A program made the position numbers and the translations under genes. From positions 11,165,525-11,229,524 of the forward strand of contig JAJEKV010000017.1 of assembly GCA_021234155.1 (NCBI GenBank): 64,000 nucleotides of DNA, in the 5' to 3' direction. The stretch's first letter is position 1, and each line of letters opens with the position of its first letter. Shown one piece after another: positions 33,565 through 45,066 of the stretch. The DNA is from Isoetes taiwanensis (taxonomy: Eukaryota > Streptophyta > Lycopodiopsida > Isoetales > Isoetaceae). Below the pieces are notes generated by a model. The model saw only the letters and a program-made list of their open reading frames with translations. It had not been told where the DNA came from and ran no database searches.

Positions 33565-34281
33565 GGCGTTCTTAGCAGGTTATTTAAACAAGGAACTTTT
33601 GTCGAATTGCTACCAACTTTTTATCATCAGAAACATACCAGAAAAACTTTTGGAACGTCGGAAATAGCAGGGGAGGCAATTTTTTTCCCGTAAGGAAATT
33701 TCCGCCAGAAGCAGATTTCAGCACCCCGAAATTTGTAACTGATAGAAATTACCCCTTCTAAAAATCCGAGCTTTGGAGGGCGGGCCTCAATAAGGGGGAC
33801 GAATCAACAAGCCTAGTTTGGACCAGCATATTCCGTTGTGTTAGGATCTAATCCTAGAAGCTGGGAGGTGATAGACGAGCTTTTGATCCTTCTGGAAGCA
33901 GTCAAATCTGTCCTGTTATCTTGTCTGCTTACTATTTGATAGAAACACTGCGGGTGATGCCATAAGCATGAAATGAGTGTGCACTGCCAAACTACAGGTC
34001 ACCTGATGTCTCAGGATTTGGAACAACTATTACGCCAGGCCAGATACCATCTAATCATCCTTAAGCAACCCTTAAATACACTATAATCGTGTCAAAAAAA
34101 TTGTATTTGAATTGATTAAAGGCATGTTTCTAAGTTTTCCCAAAAAGTCCAAGAGATATCTGACCCTATTAATACACTATAGCTCTCACCATTCCCCTTT
34201 CTGCAATAATGTCTGGAAGACAAACAAATAAAATCTAGGAACACAATGAGGAACCGGATCATCCTAGAAGGTTTTCTGCTG
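33565..34281. other. Intergenic region downstream of DENR
   Basis: No gene or repeat was recognised. It holds the 3' untranslated region and terminator of the - strand DENR gene, but no poly(A) signal can be assigned with confidence. Confidence 0.4.
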
Positions 34282-37200
34282 TTACATTGCAGGAACCTTC
34301 TTTCCATCTTCAATAAAATATACAGCAGAATCTGGCACCTAAACATATAAACACGGACAATTGTGAGCACCTGCATTTATAAAATCAAACTGCAGAGTCT
34401 TAGACAATGCTTTCTATATTCAACACTCCTACTAGCTTTCTCGATGGGGTATCTTGGTATCAAGTTTAGTGCAAGGCATATATAATGTAGCTATTAGTTA
34501 ACTGCAAATAGCAACAGTATGCAAAATTGCCATTTCAAGAATAGGCTCCAGTCTGATTATTCTGGGGGAAATGCATCTAACATAAAACACACACAAAAGC
34601 AAGCAGGAGGATGCATCGTCGAAAGCCATGGGATGTAAGAAGCTAATCAAGGACATTTACACCTAGGTAAATACTATCTGCATCAATTGTCTTGCACCAC
34701 AAAGAACTGTGGACTTAAACGGCAATTTAAAAATACCAATATATCTCTCCTGAGATATTTCAAAACGTTTGGTTAAAAATTCCTAAACACTACAAAGATG
34801 TGCCATAGAAGAGATAACTCATCACGTATCCAAAGACCATTGAAAGCAGTAAGAGGTAAAAGAAACAACGTTATAATAGGAAAGAGAAGTTCCCAGATCT
34901 CAAATATCCAGCCAACTTCCCCGCAGCTTCACTAGTGCATGTGGCATTGTACTCCTTGTAAAGCTTTCAGTCCGGAACTTCAGTTGTGCAAAGCTACTAA
35001 GCTTTTTTCTCTCAAAGTCTGGGTTGTCACTCAAGTATTGTCTCTTTTGTGCATCTGCAGAAAACCAGTTCATCTTCCTCACCTTTGGATGAGGACGAGA
35101 AAAGGAACTAAATTGCATAGATTTTATCTTCACATGCATGTTCATATAGGCTACATAGTCCCTGATATACCATTACCTTGGACTTCCTATAAGCATTAGA
35201 ACCAGTATCTTGTCTTCTTCTAAACATTGGAGTCAGGGCCATATAATCTACTGAAGACAAGGGCTCCTATGGTGCTGCCTAAGTATTCTAACTCGTTGTC
35301 GCACACTAGGATCGAGTAAGGAAATGTAATAAGGAATACCGTCAAACTCATTGTCAGCACTAAAATTGAGCAAGAAAATGTTATAAGGAATATCATCAGA
35401 ACTTTTCAGATAAAGTTCAGAGGCATAAGCAACCCCCAGCACCTTCAGACATGCTCCCTTCCAAACGCATTCTTTTAACATTGGTTTTCTTTAACATTCA
35501 AGCACTAAGATCACAGATCACAATCTCTTGCATAGGTGGAAGCCAAATTCTATTTCATTAAACTACATGATTTAACAGAAACACTAGCTTTCAAAAGATA
35601 TCTACATTTTGGCAAATAGCTTTTAGCTTGGTTATCTAAAATATCATTCTTTACTTGGGTTTAGCATGCCTACAAAACTATAAACTATCAGAATTCTTGA
35701 AACTGACACATCCGTTTATCTTGATAAAAGATGGACAGGGGCATTGGAGATCATCAAAGAATGAGAAAGGTATCCACGTAAAAGCCTCCTTGTTCCCATC
35801 CCTACAGGATAAGGAGCAAAATGTAAACAACTGTTTACAAAAGATTTCTTGCAGTTCCTCCTAAGCACTACAGATAGAGTCACATTCAAATGTATTTGAA
35901 ACATGCTTCTATCCATTAGCATCTGTATTGGCAGTCTTGCATAATAACGTCGATTCAAATGTGTTGGATAGCAGTCCAGCAGTATCAAAAGATACATTTC
36001 TCTCATATCATCACCGTCCAGGTGATTGAACACTGTTGCTTAATTTCAGTTTCAGGAACATGTGAATGCCATTCAGACACAGGGCTTCAACTTTATAGCA
36101 CCATCTACAGACCAATCAGAAAATCATAACAGAACTGACTAACGTAAAAATCTAAACCAAACCAGGAAAAAGAATCACTTTAGAACTCACCTCTTTCCAC
36201 GTTTCTGTAATGAAATCTACAATATCCATCATGATATCCCCTTGTACCTCTATCTGCTCTTTCTCAGTAGGACCCTAAGAAATAAGAAATAATGAGAAAA
36301 CAATCTGACTCAGCACTCCCAGGTCTTTAAGTTTTATTCGATTTTGATATAACATGCTACATGCTAACTCGAATTTTCCTTAATCTCAACATAAACCAGA
36401 ACACTCACTTTGACAACTGAGGCTCCACTAGCAAATTTCTTCCCCAATTTTTTGGAAGCATCGGTAAGCCTGATTCCTAATTGGATGCAAAAAGAGTTCT
36501 GGTTAATAGGAACATGCAAAGTAGCAGTAGTGCATGCACAATAAGTATACCAAACATATCAAGCCCTTTGATTATTGTGAGACATTTTAAACATTACGGA
36601 CCACTTTCTCCACAACAATTTCAGGTTTTTCCTGCAGATAAAACAGGAAATGAAGTTGGATGCTAAATTAAACATTTCTTATGGAAAACGATCTTACCTT
36701 CCTTTTCACTTTGCCCCCAGGCAATCTTTTGATCTCTTCCTGTTTTTCGTGGCCACTCCCTGAGGGCACAATTACAAGACCACAAGGTAAGAATGGCATT
36801 ATTAGTATTGCAGTCCTCAATAATATTGAGAGATACCTTGGCCTGTAGACGAATCCCCTTTTCCACCAGATATTTCTAAGCTATCAAGTTGTTCTGCTGC
36901 CTTCTCCGCCTCTGAATGCAACAAATTTAATAAACAGAATGCATAGACATAAAATTAGCGCTTGTAAAAAGCTACCTTTCAGTAAATCTGGATACAACTC
37001 TGGCGCATTTTGAATTAACCAGGGTTTGCATTTTACAAACTCAGGCCCAAATTCGCAATATTCAGCTGGCAAACTACACACTGAGATGTTTTTAACTTGT
37101 TATTGATCAATATAACAAGAAAATTTTAAGCATCTCGAATTAACCAACTATAGTATCGATTCTTTAGATGCAATGACATCTTAACAATAGGCTCAGATTC

Positions 37201-37320
37201 AGCAATATTGTAAAGAACTCTAAAAAGAAGGGCACATGTACTGATCGCATCTAATGAATCCGAGAGAGAGGATGGACCTGAACAATAAAGAACCTTCACT
37301 GGCTGCAATCTCTGGGCCAT
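34282..37320 (-). CDS. DENR: Density-regulated protein (DENR/Tma22 family), eight exons
   Basis: DENR pairs with MCT-1 to help cytosolic 40S ribosomes release tRNA and re-initiate translation. Exons on the - strand are 37278-37320, 36976-37080, 36837-36911, 36698-36759, 36551-36631, 36409-36476, 36191-36274 and 34282-34338, all with GT-AG borders. The first exons encode MAQRLQPVKVLYC and then SLPAEYCEFGPEFVKCKPW. The cysteines of YCSVC and EYC mark the N-terminal metal site. The C-terminal SUI1-like fold has LTDASKKLGKKFASGASVVK, GPTEKEQIEVQGDIMMDIV and a last exon VPDSAVYFIEDGKKVPAM. Total coding is 575 nt, one short of 576. Exon 5 has 8 bases (36585-36592) where 9 are needed between VVRN and CLTIIKGLDMFG. 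Either a real frameshift or a sequence error; all else is intact. The last intron is 1,852 bp. Confidence 0.93.
34339..36190 (-). other. Large last intron of DENR
   Basis: It starts GTGAGT and ends TTTAG. It is 1,852 bp, against 64-197 bp for the other six introns. No transposon domain or terminal repeats are visible. A cryptic acceptor at 36104 would add only three codons and a stop; the true last exon is at 34282-34338. Confidence 0.85.
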
Positions 37321-37662
37321 TCGAGAAGAAGCGAGTAACGTGCGCACTGAACCCTACTCGTCACGACGTAGCGGCGCCGTCTGAATACATGCGTCGAAAT
37401 CCTAGAAAGCCAGGGTTCGAAAAAGTGGGGGTTAGGCTACGTTCCTATGAGCGTAACCGGACTTCGAAATTCAAAGGTGTCAACCGCACCTTTCAGAAAT
37501 CCTCGACCATTTCTGAAAACTCGAAGTTAATTTTTTAATAACTTTCATCTCCTATCTAATGTAGCGTCTATTTCTGTTCTCGCCCTAATTTGTTCCTTAA
37601 AAATTACGAGCAATGCGAGCATGTGACACGTTACATTGATAGCATTTATTGTATTGATTTCA
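37321..37662 (-). promoter_or_regulatory. Presumed DENR promoter and 5' UTR region
   Basis: This is the sequence immediately upstream of the DENR ATG (37318-37320). It is relatively GC-rich near the gene. No TATA box can be assigned. An overlapping + strand frame (37254-37538) is taken as chance. Confidence 0.35.
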
Positions 37663-37930
37663 ATGAGCATTTATGGTGGAGGAAGAGCATCTTGGCAGCT
37701 AGCGGTTGGACCCGATCTATGCATACGATCCGGATTATGCGGATCTAGCTGCAGATTTGTGAAAAAATTATTTACGTGAAGACCCATCGATTTACGGCGC
37801 ATTTATGAGCATTTATGGCGGAGGAAGAGCGCGCATCTTGGCTTGGCCAGCAATTGGACCGATCTATGCATACAGTCGGATTGTGCAGATCTAACTGCGG
37901 ATTTGTGAAGAAATTATTTCTGTGAAGACC
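37663..37930. repeat. Tandem duplication, about 145-bp period
   Basis: Two imperfect units start at about 37663 and 37808. Each holds GAGCATTTATGG(T/C)GGAGGAAG, GATCTATGCATAC and CTGC(A/G)GATTTGTGAA. Differences are small indels and substitutions. Confidence 0.8.
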
Positions 37931-38223
37931 CAACTGCGGAATCTCATTTTCTTAAGGATTTGAAGACCAGTATTTTTTTCTCCAACTCTGTTGATGGATT
38001 GCTTTGCTTTGACTCTACATGCGAGGTGTGTTTCTTTTAGGTTCAAAGAAGTTTGCTTTACGGGGAACTTTGGGGAAGAATGTGCCAAAAATGCGGAGAT
38101 CGGTATTCTCTAAAGATAGGAACAAGAAAGGCTATAGGCATTTATGGGCGTAGCATGTGATACAATCGATATTGTCAAAGAAAGCTGGCCCAGAGGACTT
38201 GATCCCGCCGAGGAAAAGAGCTC
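37931..38223. other. Intergenic, nothing recognised
   Basis: No gene, repeat or motif was recognised between the tandem duplication and the MITE. Confidence 0.4.
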
Positions 38224-38416
38224 TTAGGGTGCTTTCAGGTGGGCGAAAAAACCTCCGAGGGTTTCACGAAGTGCAGTCCGATATTAGATGTTCCCCACGG
38301 CTAAGAACTTGAGTGGGTGAGGTTAAGAACCTCATTTGAAGAGTAATCAGGGATTACTTTTGGACTGAGTGCGAACCTCATCCAGTCCGTCCCGTCCATG
38401 GGGAAAAGCACCCTTA
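38224..38416. mobile_element. Tourist-like (PIF/Harbinger) MITE
   Basis: A 187-bp element (38227-38413) has terminal inverted repeats GGGTGCTTT / AAAGCACCC, flanked by TTA on both sides (38224-38226 and 38414-38416). A 3-bp TTA target duplication is typical of PIF/Harbinger elements. There is no coding capacity, so it would rely on a transposase elsewhere. The short perfect TIR is the main evidence. Confidence 0.7.
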
Positions 38417-39783
38417 GCCCGGTTCACGGTATGGCTATAGATCAAACAAAGTAAATCTTTAAGTAACCCGGTCATGGCACCCCCTGTCTAAGGGAGAGTT
38501 GGCGGCATATCTCCATAGCCCAGTTCATCGGCCATAGCTAGAGGATCATGGAATGCTTGGCGGGATTCTCACTAAATTGCCTAACTTGCCTAAAAGCGGG
38601 GAAGTATGCCTGAGGCGAGAATTAATCAAAGGCGACCAATGAGATTTAGACCGGGCTCCTCCACTATTTGATCAAGAAGCACCAAATTATAATCCCTTGT
38701 AGCAGAAAATACATCCCTAACTCGATTTCCACCAAGCGGCCGGGGCAATATAGCTCCCAAGAGTTGGGGTGCAAGGAGAAAAGTGATTTAGAGCTTAAGC
38801 CCATTGTTGGATTTGGGAAGATGGAAGAAAAGCTCCAATGGGTGTTAGAAAAATGGATGTCGATGTGCCCAAATGGATTGATCGGCAAAAGAGTGGGTTT
38901 TTAAAATTAAAATGGATTGAGGAAGGATTGAATGGGAAAAATGGAAAGCGAAAAAGGAAATTTGTAGGTGGCAAAAGGAAGTAACATTTGGTTTGGCGTC
39001 CCGTCCTCGAAGGCCATTAGGCGATGGCGGCTAGCCCTGGCGGTTCCTCCCTCCACATCTTAAATAAGCCACGGATTTTTTTTTTTTTTTTTTTAATTGG
39101 TTTTGGGGCATTCCCGGATCGATCCTATATGCCCTTTTTTTTTTCCAATGGTTCTTTTCACATTAGTTATGTGCCCTAATTCTTGACCCCAAGCTAAACC
39201 TCCCTCAAAACCAACATGAAGGTTCAATTTTTTATGCGGGTTAATTTACATTAGTTGCTTAATTTAGTGTCACATAGGAATTCAAGACCATCCCAACCAT
39301 AGATAGGTAGGTAGGTAATGTATATAAGAGTTGTTAGCTCTGAGAGATTCTACAGTAGATTGAGGTTAAGGCATGATTCTTCTAGTTGGGTTACGCCTTT
39401 GTGCTTTGGTTGGTGGTACTTTCAATCAATCGGGGACCCGATTATATTTATCCTTCAAAGAGCATAGAATGGTACACGTAGCTTTATAAACCATAAAAGC
39501 ATAAACTTGTGTATGCAATCAAAACTTGCTAGATTTAGACAAGTGGCAAACATGCCTTCAATACAAAAAACAGAGTGCAAATATTTTTGGTGAGAATTTC
39601 CTCACTAAACTCCTATTGATAAGTTGTGAGGGCTAACTGGTAGAATACATCAATGGATGACTTTATATCTCTCTCATGATATGTATATAAATAGATGATT
39701 CGCAATACATTAAATCTCTCTCCTATGGGACGATATTGAACTGTCCTATGCAATTGTACAGTGTGCCAGCATGCTTATTACTG
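38417..39783. other. Intergenic, nothing recognised
   Basis: It contains a T18 run near 39080 and AT-rich sequence. The 38668-38904 frames on both strands have no recognisable domain. Confidence 0.4.
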
Positions 39784-39931
39784 CTAAGGTTTTTCCCTCG
39801 AAAACCCTTCGGGGCGGGGTTTTTTTAATCCTGTCAGTAATGCGCTTGCTGCTCTCTTTTTGTTTGGGTCCCATAGGCCAATTGGTCTCTGTGGACGCTA
39901 AAAACCCTATTCTATTCTATTCTATTCTCAT
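39784..39931 (+). mobile_element. LINE 3' end with (CTATT)n tail, copy A
   Basis: It ends CCCATAGGCCAATTGGTCT, then TGTGGACGCTAAAAACC and a TATTC microsatellite. The same terminus occurs inverted at 51.5, 52.7 and 62.0 kb. TTTTCCCTCGAAAACCCTT upstream also matches the 51.6-kb copy. It is a severely 5'-truncated insertion. Confidence 0.75.
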
Positions 39932-42332
39932 GATATGCTGCATGATTTTAATAATATAAAATCTATTATGTGTGTTACTTCCAGGGTCAGTATCATAGGC
40001 TTTAGGATGACTATTAATACACAGTGCCTTTCTATTTTGCTTCAAGTGGCCTAAAGACTTAAGTTTAGATCTATCCATGGAGCAGTATTTATAGGGCTCC
40101 TTAAACTACAGAGGTTAGAATTCCCCATGCTCAAACACAGTTCAATTTTTGTATGTTCGGAACTTAGATTCTTTTGATTTAATGCAAAACACACAAGTCT
40201 GGCTCTTTTTCTATCATGTCACCATAGACTAGAATATGTTGGATTGAACTTTAATAGGGATGTTGCAATTTTGGAACCTCCTCGCGATAATCTTATAGAT
40301 GGCGGTGTTCAAGCGGGGAAAATAAAGTGAACTAGGATACTTCAGAGGCATAGTATTTTTTGTCTTCATGGGAACAAACTGTTTATTTCCTTGATCCTAA
40401 TTGTAAGACATGAAACATGTTTTGTAACCTTGAAAGTTTAGAAGACATATTATGTAAGGCCCAAAAATTGCTACTTCCACCAAGAACAAAAGAGAGATTG
40501 CTGAGGAACCAGAATACACAATGACCATGTCTTGTGGTGCACATCTCTAGTTAACCTATTTAAGATTGATTGATATGAAGGAAGCGTTGAAGGAGGATTG
40601 GAAAGCAACTGAAAGACCATTGGCAAATAGCGTTGTTGTAGTCTCTCTTAAATAGTATCATGTCGATTAATTACATTTGGACTTTATTTATGTTATCGCG
40701 TATCAGCATCTCATTCGACACTTTAATTTATTAATATAGCATTTGAATGTTCCAACAATAGCTTTATTATGAGCTTTAACACTATAGCTTTAATCTTGAT
40801 AATTACGCATTCTTTGTTTGTCCTCTAAGCGGTTCCATTATTCTTTGGAAGGCAAATTTCTCTTCTTTCGAAAATAATACTTGATGTAAAATTCTTGTGG
40901 CGTGTTTGATGGCAATGCCATCTCTCATCCTTCATGTGAACTAAGGTAAAATTGAATGTTGAACTTAAGCGTTGTTAAAGTGTTTGAGTTGTTTAAGCAT
41001 GACACAAATCGCGATAAGAAGTCGGCTTTTGTTTGTAATCTTACAAGCGAAAACCGTAAACCATATTCTTGATATACTACAACATCTTATCTGTTTGAGT
41101 AGATATCTCGAATATGTGAATGCGTGAGCGATTATGTGCTTTACTTTGTAGATTTGCCAGAAATGATATGAAAATCCTTGTACTCAAACCTTTGCATGCA
41201 TTTTGCACTTATTGGCTGCCATTTGCTTGCTTATTCCCATCAAGTACATGTCATTCCATTATCAATGGCGGATCAAATATCAACCAAGGCATTTCCATCT
41301 AGTGAATCAAACCTTTGTGGATCTTGTGAACACGATCGTAGGTGCTTCCCACTTACAATTTTCCCGGTGACTATAAGTGTGATTCCAGGTTTGTAGTGGA
41401 AGTTGTGACCATGTCCCTTAAGTTTCTTACGAAAGTTCCATTTGCCTAGCAAAATTGTGAACTCCATGCATTACACATTCGAGCTTCTATTTCCAAATCT
41501 TCAGTAAAGGATTATCCATTCGAACGTCATAAAGATGCAAGGTAAGTATTTTCTTTGCAAGATGGTTCTTCAATGCCAAGCACTAGTTGGCATCACGGGG
41601 GTGTGCTTGGCGGGGATTATCTTTAAACAATATAAGCTGGATATAATAGACGATATGTAATGCATATTTGCAAGGATAATAAGTTTGCATTTATTTATTA
41701 TGCGATCAAATCCGTCATGTGCTTAAGATTTATTTAAATGTGTCTACCTCTGAAGCGTAAATCATATATACTTAGAAGATTTCCATCTAGTTTATAACAA
41801 ATAAGTTGATGTGGTATGAAGCATCCCAAATTACTTTCCTACAAATGCAAACACCTTCCTACAATTGCAAGCGGGTGTAGTGGGTGTGTTCATGCACTTA
41901 GATTTGCTTTTCAAACCAAACAAATATATAGCAATTTCAAGATCAGCATTGCATGGATCTTATTAAGTAGGGATTGCTCTTTTCGTGCATTTTTTAGGAC
42001 CCATGGTTAGGGCAAATGGAGCTCCATTTTTTTAGAGTCATTTTGGGATTGCTCTTTGCTATCCTCCTCATCGAGGAGGTTTCAAGCTTCCTTAATAATT
42101 TTTCTATATAAGTTATTAACCTTGTAACCCAGTTTTGAACCAATCGGTTATCTGCGGATGCTTTCAAGTTTCTACCTATTGACCCATCCTTAGAAGAAGT
42201 TATTGAGGTTTTTGAGCTTTATTTTAGATCAATTTCCTTTGCTAGGATCTTTTACAAATTTCTACTAAAATTTGGTCTTATGCATTTTATAGCTGTTAGT
42301 ACTTGTGTTGCAGAGAGCTCCTATCTCGAGCA
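39932..42332. other. AT-rich intergenic region
   Basis: I see no gene, RNA gene or transposon terminus in these 2.4 kb. Short open frames at 41120-41467 and 41816-42010 look accidental. Confidence 0.4.
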
Positions 42333-42487
42333 CGACAAGAATATGGGCTTATAACATTTTGTCTTAGTTATAAAACTTACGTGGGTGTTTGAGTTATCAT
42401 AATGTAACCACGACAAGAATATGGGCTTATAACATTTTGTCTTAGTTATAACATTTTGTCTTAGTTATAAAACTTACGTGGGTGTTT
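42333..42487. repeat. Tandem duplication, about 78-bp period
   Basis: ACGACAAGAATATGGGCTT to CTTACGTGGGTGTTT occurs twice. The second unit carries an extra internal copy of the TAACATTTTGTCTTAGT block, so there are two nested duplication steps. Confidence 0.85.
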
Positions 42488-42798
42488 CAAGTATTAGATA
42501 ATTTCCGGTGGGAGGGATTCCCGTAGGAAAACGTCAGGCGGCGCCGGCCAGTAGCGCCACCTCGAATGTTTTTCGGCGGAATCCACAAAATAACAAGCGT
42601 AATCACCACTTCGCGGGATGCGTTTACGTAAAAATTTCCGGCGATGATGTGGCGGTATTAAAACCAATTTTCGGCGTGGAAAAATTCCTTTTCTCTCCGT
42701 GAAGTTCTCTCTCTGTTTCCAAGCTTCAGTGATGGCGATCTCCGGCCATCGCTCATTTCGACTTGATAATGTAATGTCGGTAATTTTGCGGTAAAGCA
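42488..42798. other. GC-richer intergenic segment
   Basis: Base composition is higher in G+C than its surroundings. Open frames on both strands (42508-42702 +, 42494-42799 -) show no recognisable domain. Confidence 0.35.
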
Positions 42799-43290
42799 TT
42801 GAGTTTTTAAGTTTTCTTATGTTCTCATCACGTAATCATCTTTTGTTTCTATCTGGAGGTATTTTAGGGCTTTGGAGACCACTTTGGGAGTGATTTTTGA
42901 AGCATTGTTAAATGCAGGTGGTGCGGGTAAGCTGGAAGCTTCATCTGTTAATCTTGAGCTGTTTTTTCTTTGCATGCATGTGCCTCTGATCTTCTTTGCT
43001 CGGCCGCCATGGCTCATTTTGACACGGAGTAATGTCCAGCGGGCGTTCCATGGTAATGCATATATTCATCGAGTTTTTTTTTTTTAATTTTTCTTATGTT
43101 CTCATGCCATAATCATCTTTTTGTTTCTATCTGCGGGTATTTTAGGGCTTTGGAGACTACTTTGGGAGTGATTTTTGAAGCATTCTTAAATGCAGGAGTG
43201 ATGCAGATTCGCTGGGAGGCTTCATCTGTTAACCTTGAACTGTTTTTGGTGCATGCATCGCCTCTGATCTTCTTTGCAAGATATTTTCTT
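42799..43290. repeat. Tandem duplication, about 275-bp period
   Basis: Units start near 42799 and 43072. Shared blocks include CTTATGTTCTCAT, TATTTTAGGGCTTTGGAGA, GGGAGTGATTTTTGAAGC and CTTCATCTGTTAA. The similarity is high at the centre and fades at the right. The matching small frames in both units (LETTLGVIFEA) are a by-product of the duplication. Confidence 0.85.
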
Positions 43291-43696
43291 GCATGCATTT
43301 GCCTATAGTCTTCTTTTCTTTGGATTTCTAGTCTACAACCTTCTTTTCTTTGGGATTGTGGAATTAGAAAGTTTTGATGTAATTTGACTTGAAATGGAAT
43401 CTAGAATTATGAAATTCTAGAAGTTTATAAAATTACGAGTTGAATTGTATCGAGTTTATAAAATTACGAGTTGAATTCTGTTGAATTGTATCGAGTTAAA
43501 ATGTAATTTGAGTTGAAAATCTGTGAAAAAAAAAATGCGAAGCAAATCTTGGTGGAGGTGAAATTCCACCTTAAAAAGATCTGAGAAAAATCTGATAATC
43601 GGGCAAAGTGGTGATTCGTTATCATAATGTAAAAATGCGGAAACTATAGAAATTGTATAGGAATGTGAATATAGGTTCACACTCATATTCATATAA
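43291..43696. other. Intergenic sequence with short repeats
   Basis: Short local repeats of TTTATAAAATTACGAGTTGAATT occur at about 43425-43475. Otherwise no feature was recognised. Confidence 0.4.
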
Positions 43697-43739
43697 TTAA
43701 CACTTGGAAGTTATGGGTGTGATAAATTCCAAGTGTTAA
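43697..43739. repeat. Perfect 13-bp hairpin upstream of a chromovirus LTR fragment
   Basis: TTAACACTTGGAA (43697-43709) and TTCCAAGTGTTAA (43727-43739) are exact reverse complements with a 17-base loop. Pairing continues imperfectly outward. It lies about 85 bp before a polypurine tract. Confidence 0.8.
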
Positions 43740-43930
43740 TGTGAATATTCTTCTTATATATTATGCGGAGTTCGTTTCACCTTATGTAATCTTTGAGGGA
43801 CGGCATTATCCTAAGGGGGAGAATGTGATATTCCCTGGAATATATCCCGGCCACATCACCATACAACTCTACATAAGTAGACTTGTATACACTTAATGTG
43901 GGGAGATGACTAAGTTATCTACACAAGAAA
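43740..43930 (+). mobile_element. Chromovirus 3' fragment: polypurine tract and truncated LTR
   Basis: AAGGGGGAGAA (43813-43823) is followed by TGTGATATTCC at 43824, matching the polypurine tract and LTR start of the 2.5-15 kb elements. CATCACCATACAACTCTAC and ACTTGTATAC also match the LTR at 13748. Similarity is lost by about 43930. It is a third family member reduced to its 3' edge. Confidence 0.75.
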
Positions 43931-44309
43931 TTTATCAGCGGCTGACCTTGGCCGGCGCATGAAACATTCTTTAGTCCTAACCAAGTGTAAATTGGGCAGT
44001 CTATGTTCTAATTTTGTATAGCAATGGATTTATTATAGTCGCATTGGGACGTAGTTAATCATGATACTTATCACAATCTTGTTACAAAGATCACACATGT
44101 CAAAGAGGAGACTTTCCTTAAGTACTATATATGGGTGCATATTTTTATCACGAATATGTAGCATAATAACGAGGGTTTTTCTTTGTGTTTTTATGCCTTT
44201 TTCACTAAGGTTTTCCTATGATTTCGTGATGTATTCAAATGGATGTACTAATGCGTGCATCTAGAGTGCACCATTCCCGAGCCATTGATTTTATCTCTTT
44301 TTTTTCAAT
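43931..44309. other. Intergenic, nothing recognised
   Basis: No gene or mobile element terminus was recognised. Confidence 0.4.
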
Positions 44310-44485
44310 GGTCAACAACCAATGGCTCACAACAAAAGCCCTTTTTTTTTATTAGCGTGTGGTGCATAATGGTCAAAACTCTCACAACAAAGCTCTTTTT
44401 GTGTGTGTGTGGTGCATAATGGTCAGCAACCAATGGCTCACAACAAAAGTCCTCTTTTTGTGTGTGTGGTGCATAATGGGCACAT
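44310..44485. repeat. Short tandem repeat, three units of about 65 bp
   Basis: Units contain TGGCTCACAACAAAAG, CTCTTTTTGTGTGTGTG and GGTGCATAATGG. The middle unit is shortened. Confidence 0.8.
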
Positions 44486-45066
44486 GAAGGGCGCATGTAG
44501 TGCGGTTTCCCGTAGCAACACATTTCTTATCATAACTTTTTGATCGGAGCTCATTTTGAGATGATTTTTTATTGCGTTGGGAAAGCTCTCTCGAGATCTT
44601 TTTTTGATAGTGTATGATATGGATATGTTTGGTTAAGTTATCTATGCTAAAATAGCAATTTTCCGGCCGGGTTTGGTAGGCTTTACATCCTACCGGTGAT
44701 TATCTGAGTTAGCTATTGGATATTGTTTTATAGCTCATTCGAATGAAACACGCAAAAAATTACCATGCATTTTTTTTAGATTTTGAGGCTTCTAGATCCT
44801 TGTGCTAACAAGCGAGAAAAAGTTCCCACTTTGGTTTCTCACCACAAAATCCATGGAGGCCAAGGTTCTTTGTTAACTTCCGGTTGCAAAATGTTTGTGT
44901 ATGGGTGTTGCAAACTTTGTGACTTCCAGAATAATGGGATCAATCTGCTCTATCTTTATGGTAACTTTTACTTATGTTCTATTTGTTTTATTGTGATGAA
45001 ATTCAAAAAACTCTGGTGATGAAAGCCTCAAATGAATTCTAGTTTTTTACGGTTTGGAATTCTAAA
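44486..45066. other. Intergenic, nothing recognised
   Basis: AT-rich sequence. The 78-codon + strand frame at 44783-45019 has no recognisable domain. Confidence 0.4.

Noticed and set aside
36093-36104. Cryptic last exon of DENR
   Set aside because: A CTGTAG acceptor there would give three codons and a stop, but the family's conserved C-terminus is found intact at 34282-34338.
37254-37538. 94-codon + strand open frame over DENR exon 1
   Set aside because: It is antisense to a real exon and shows no domain.
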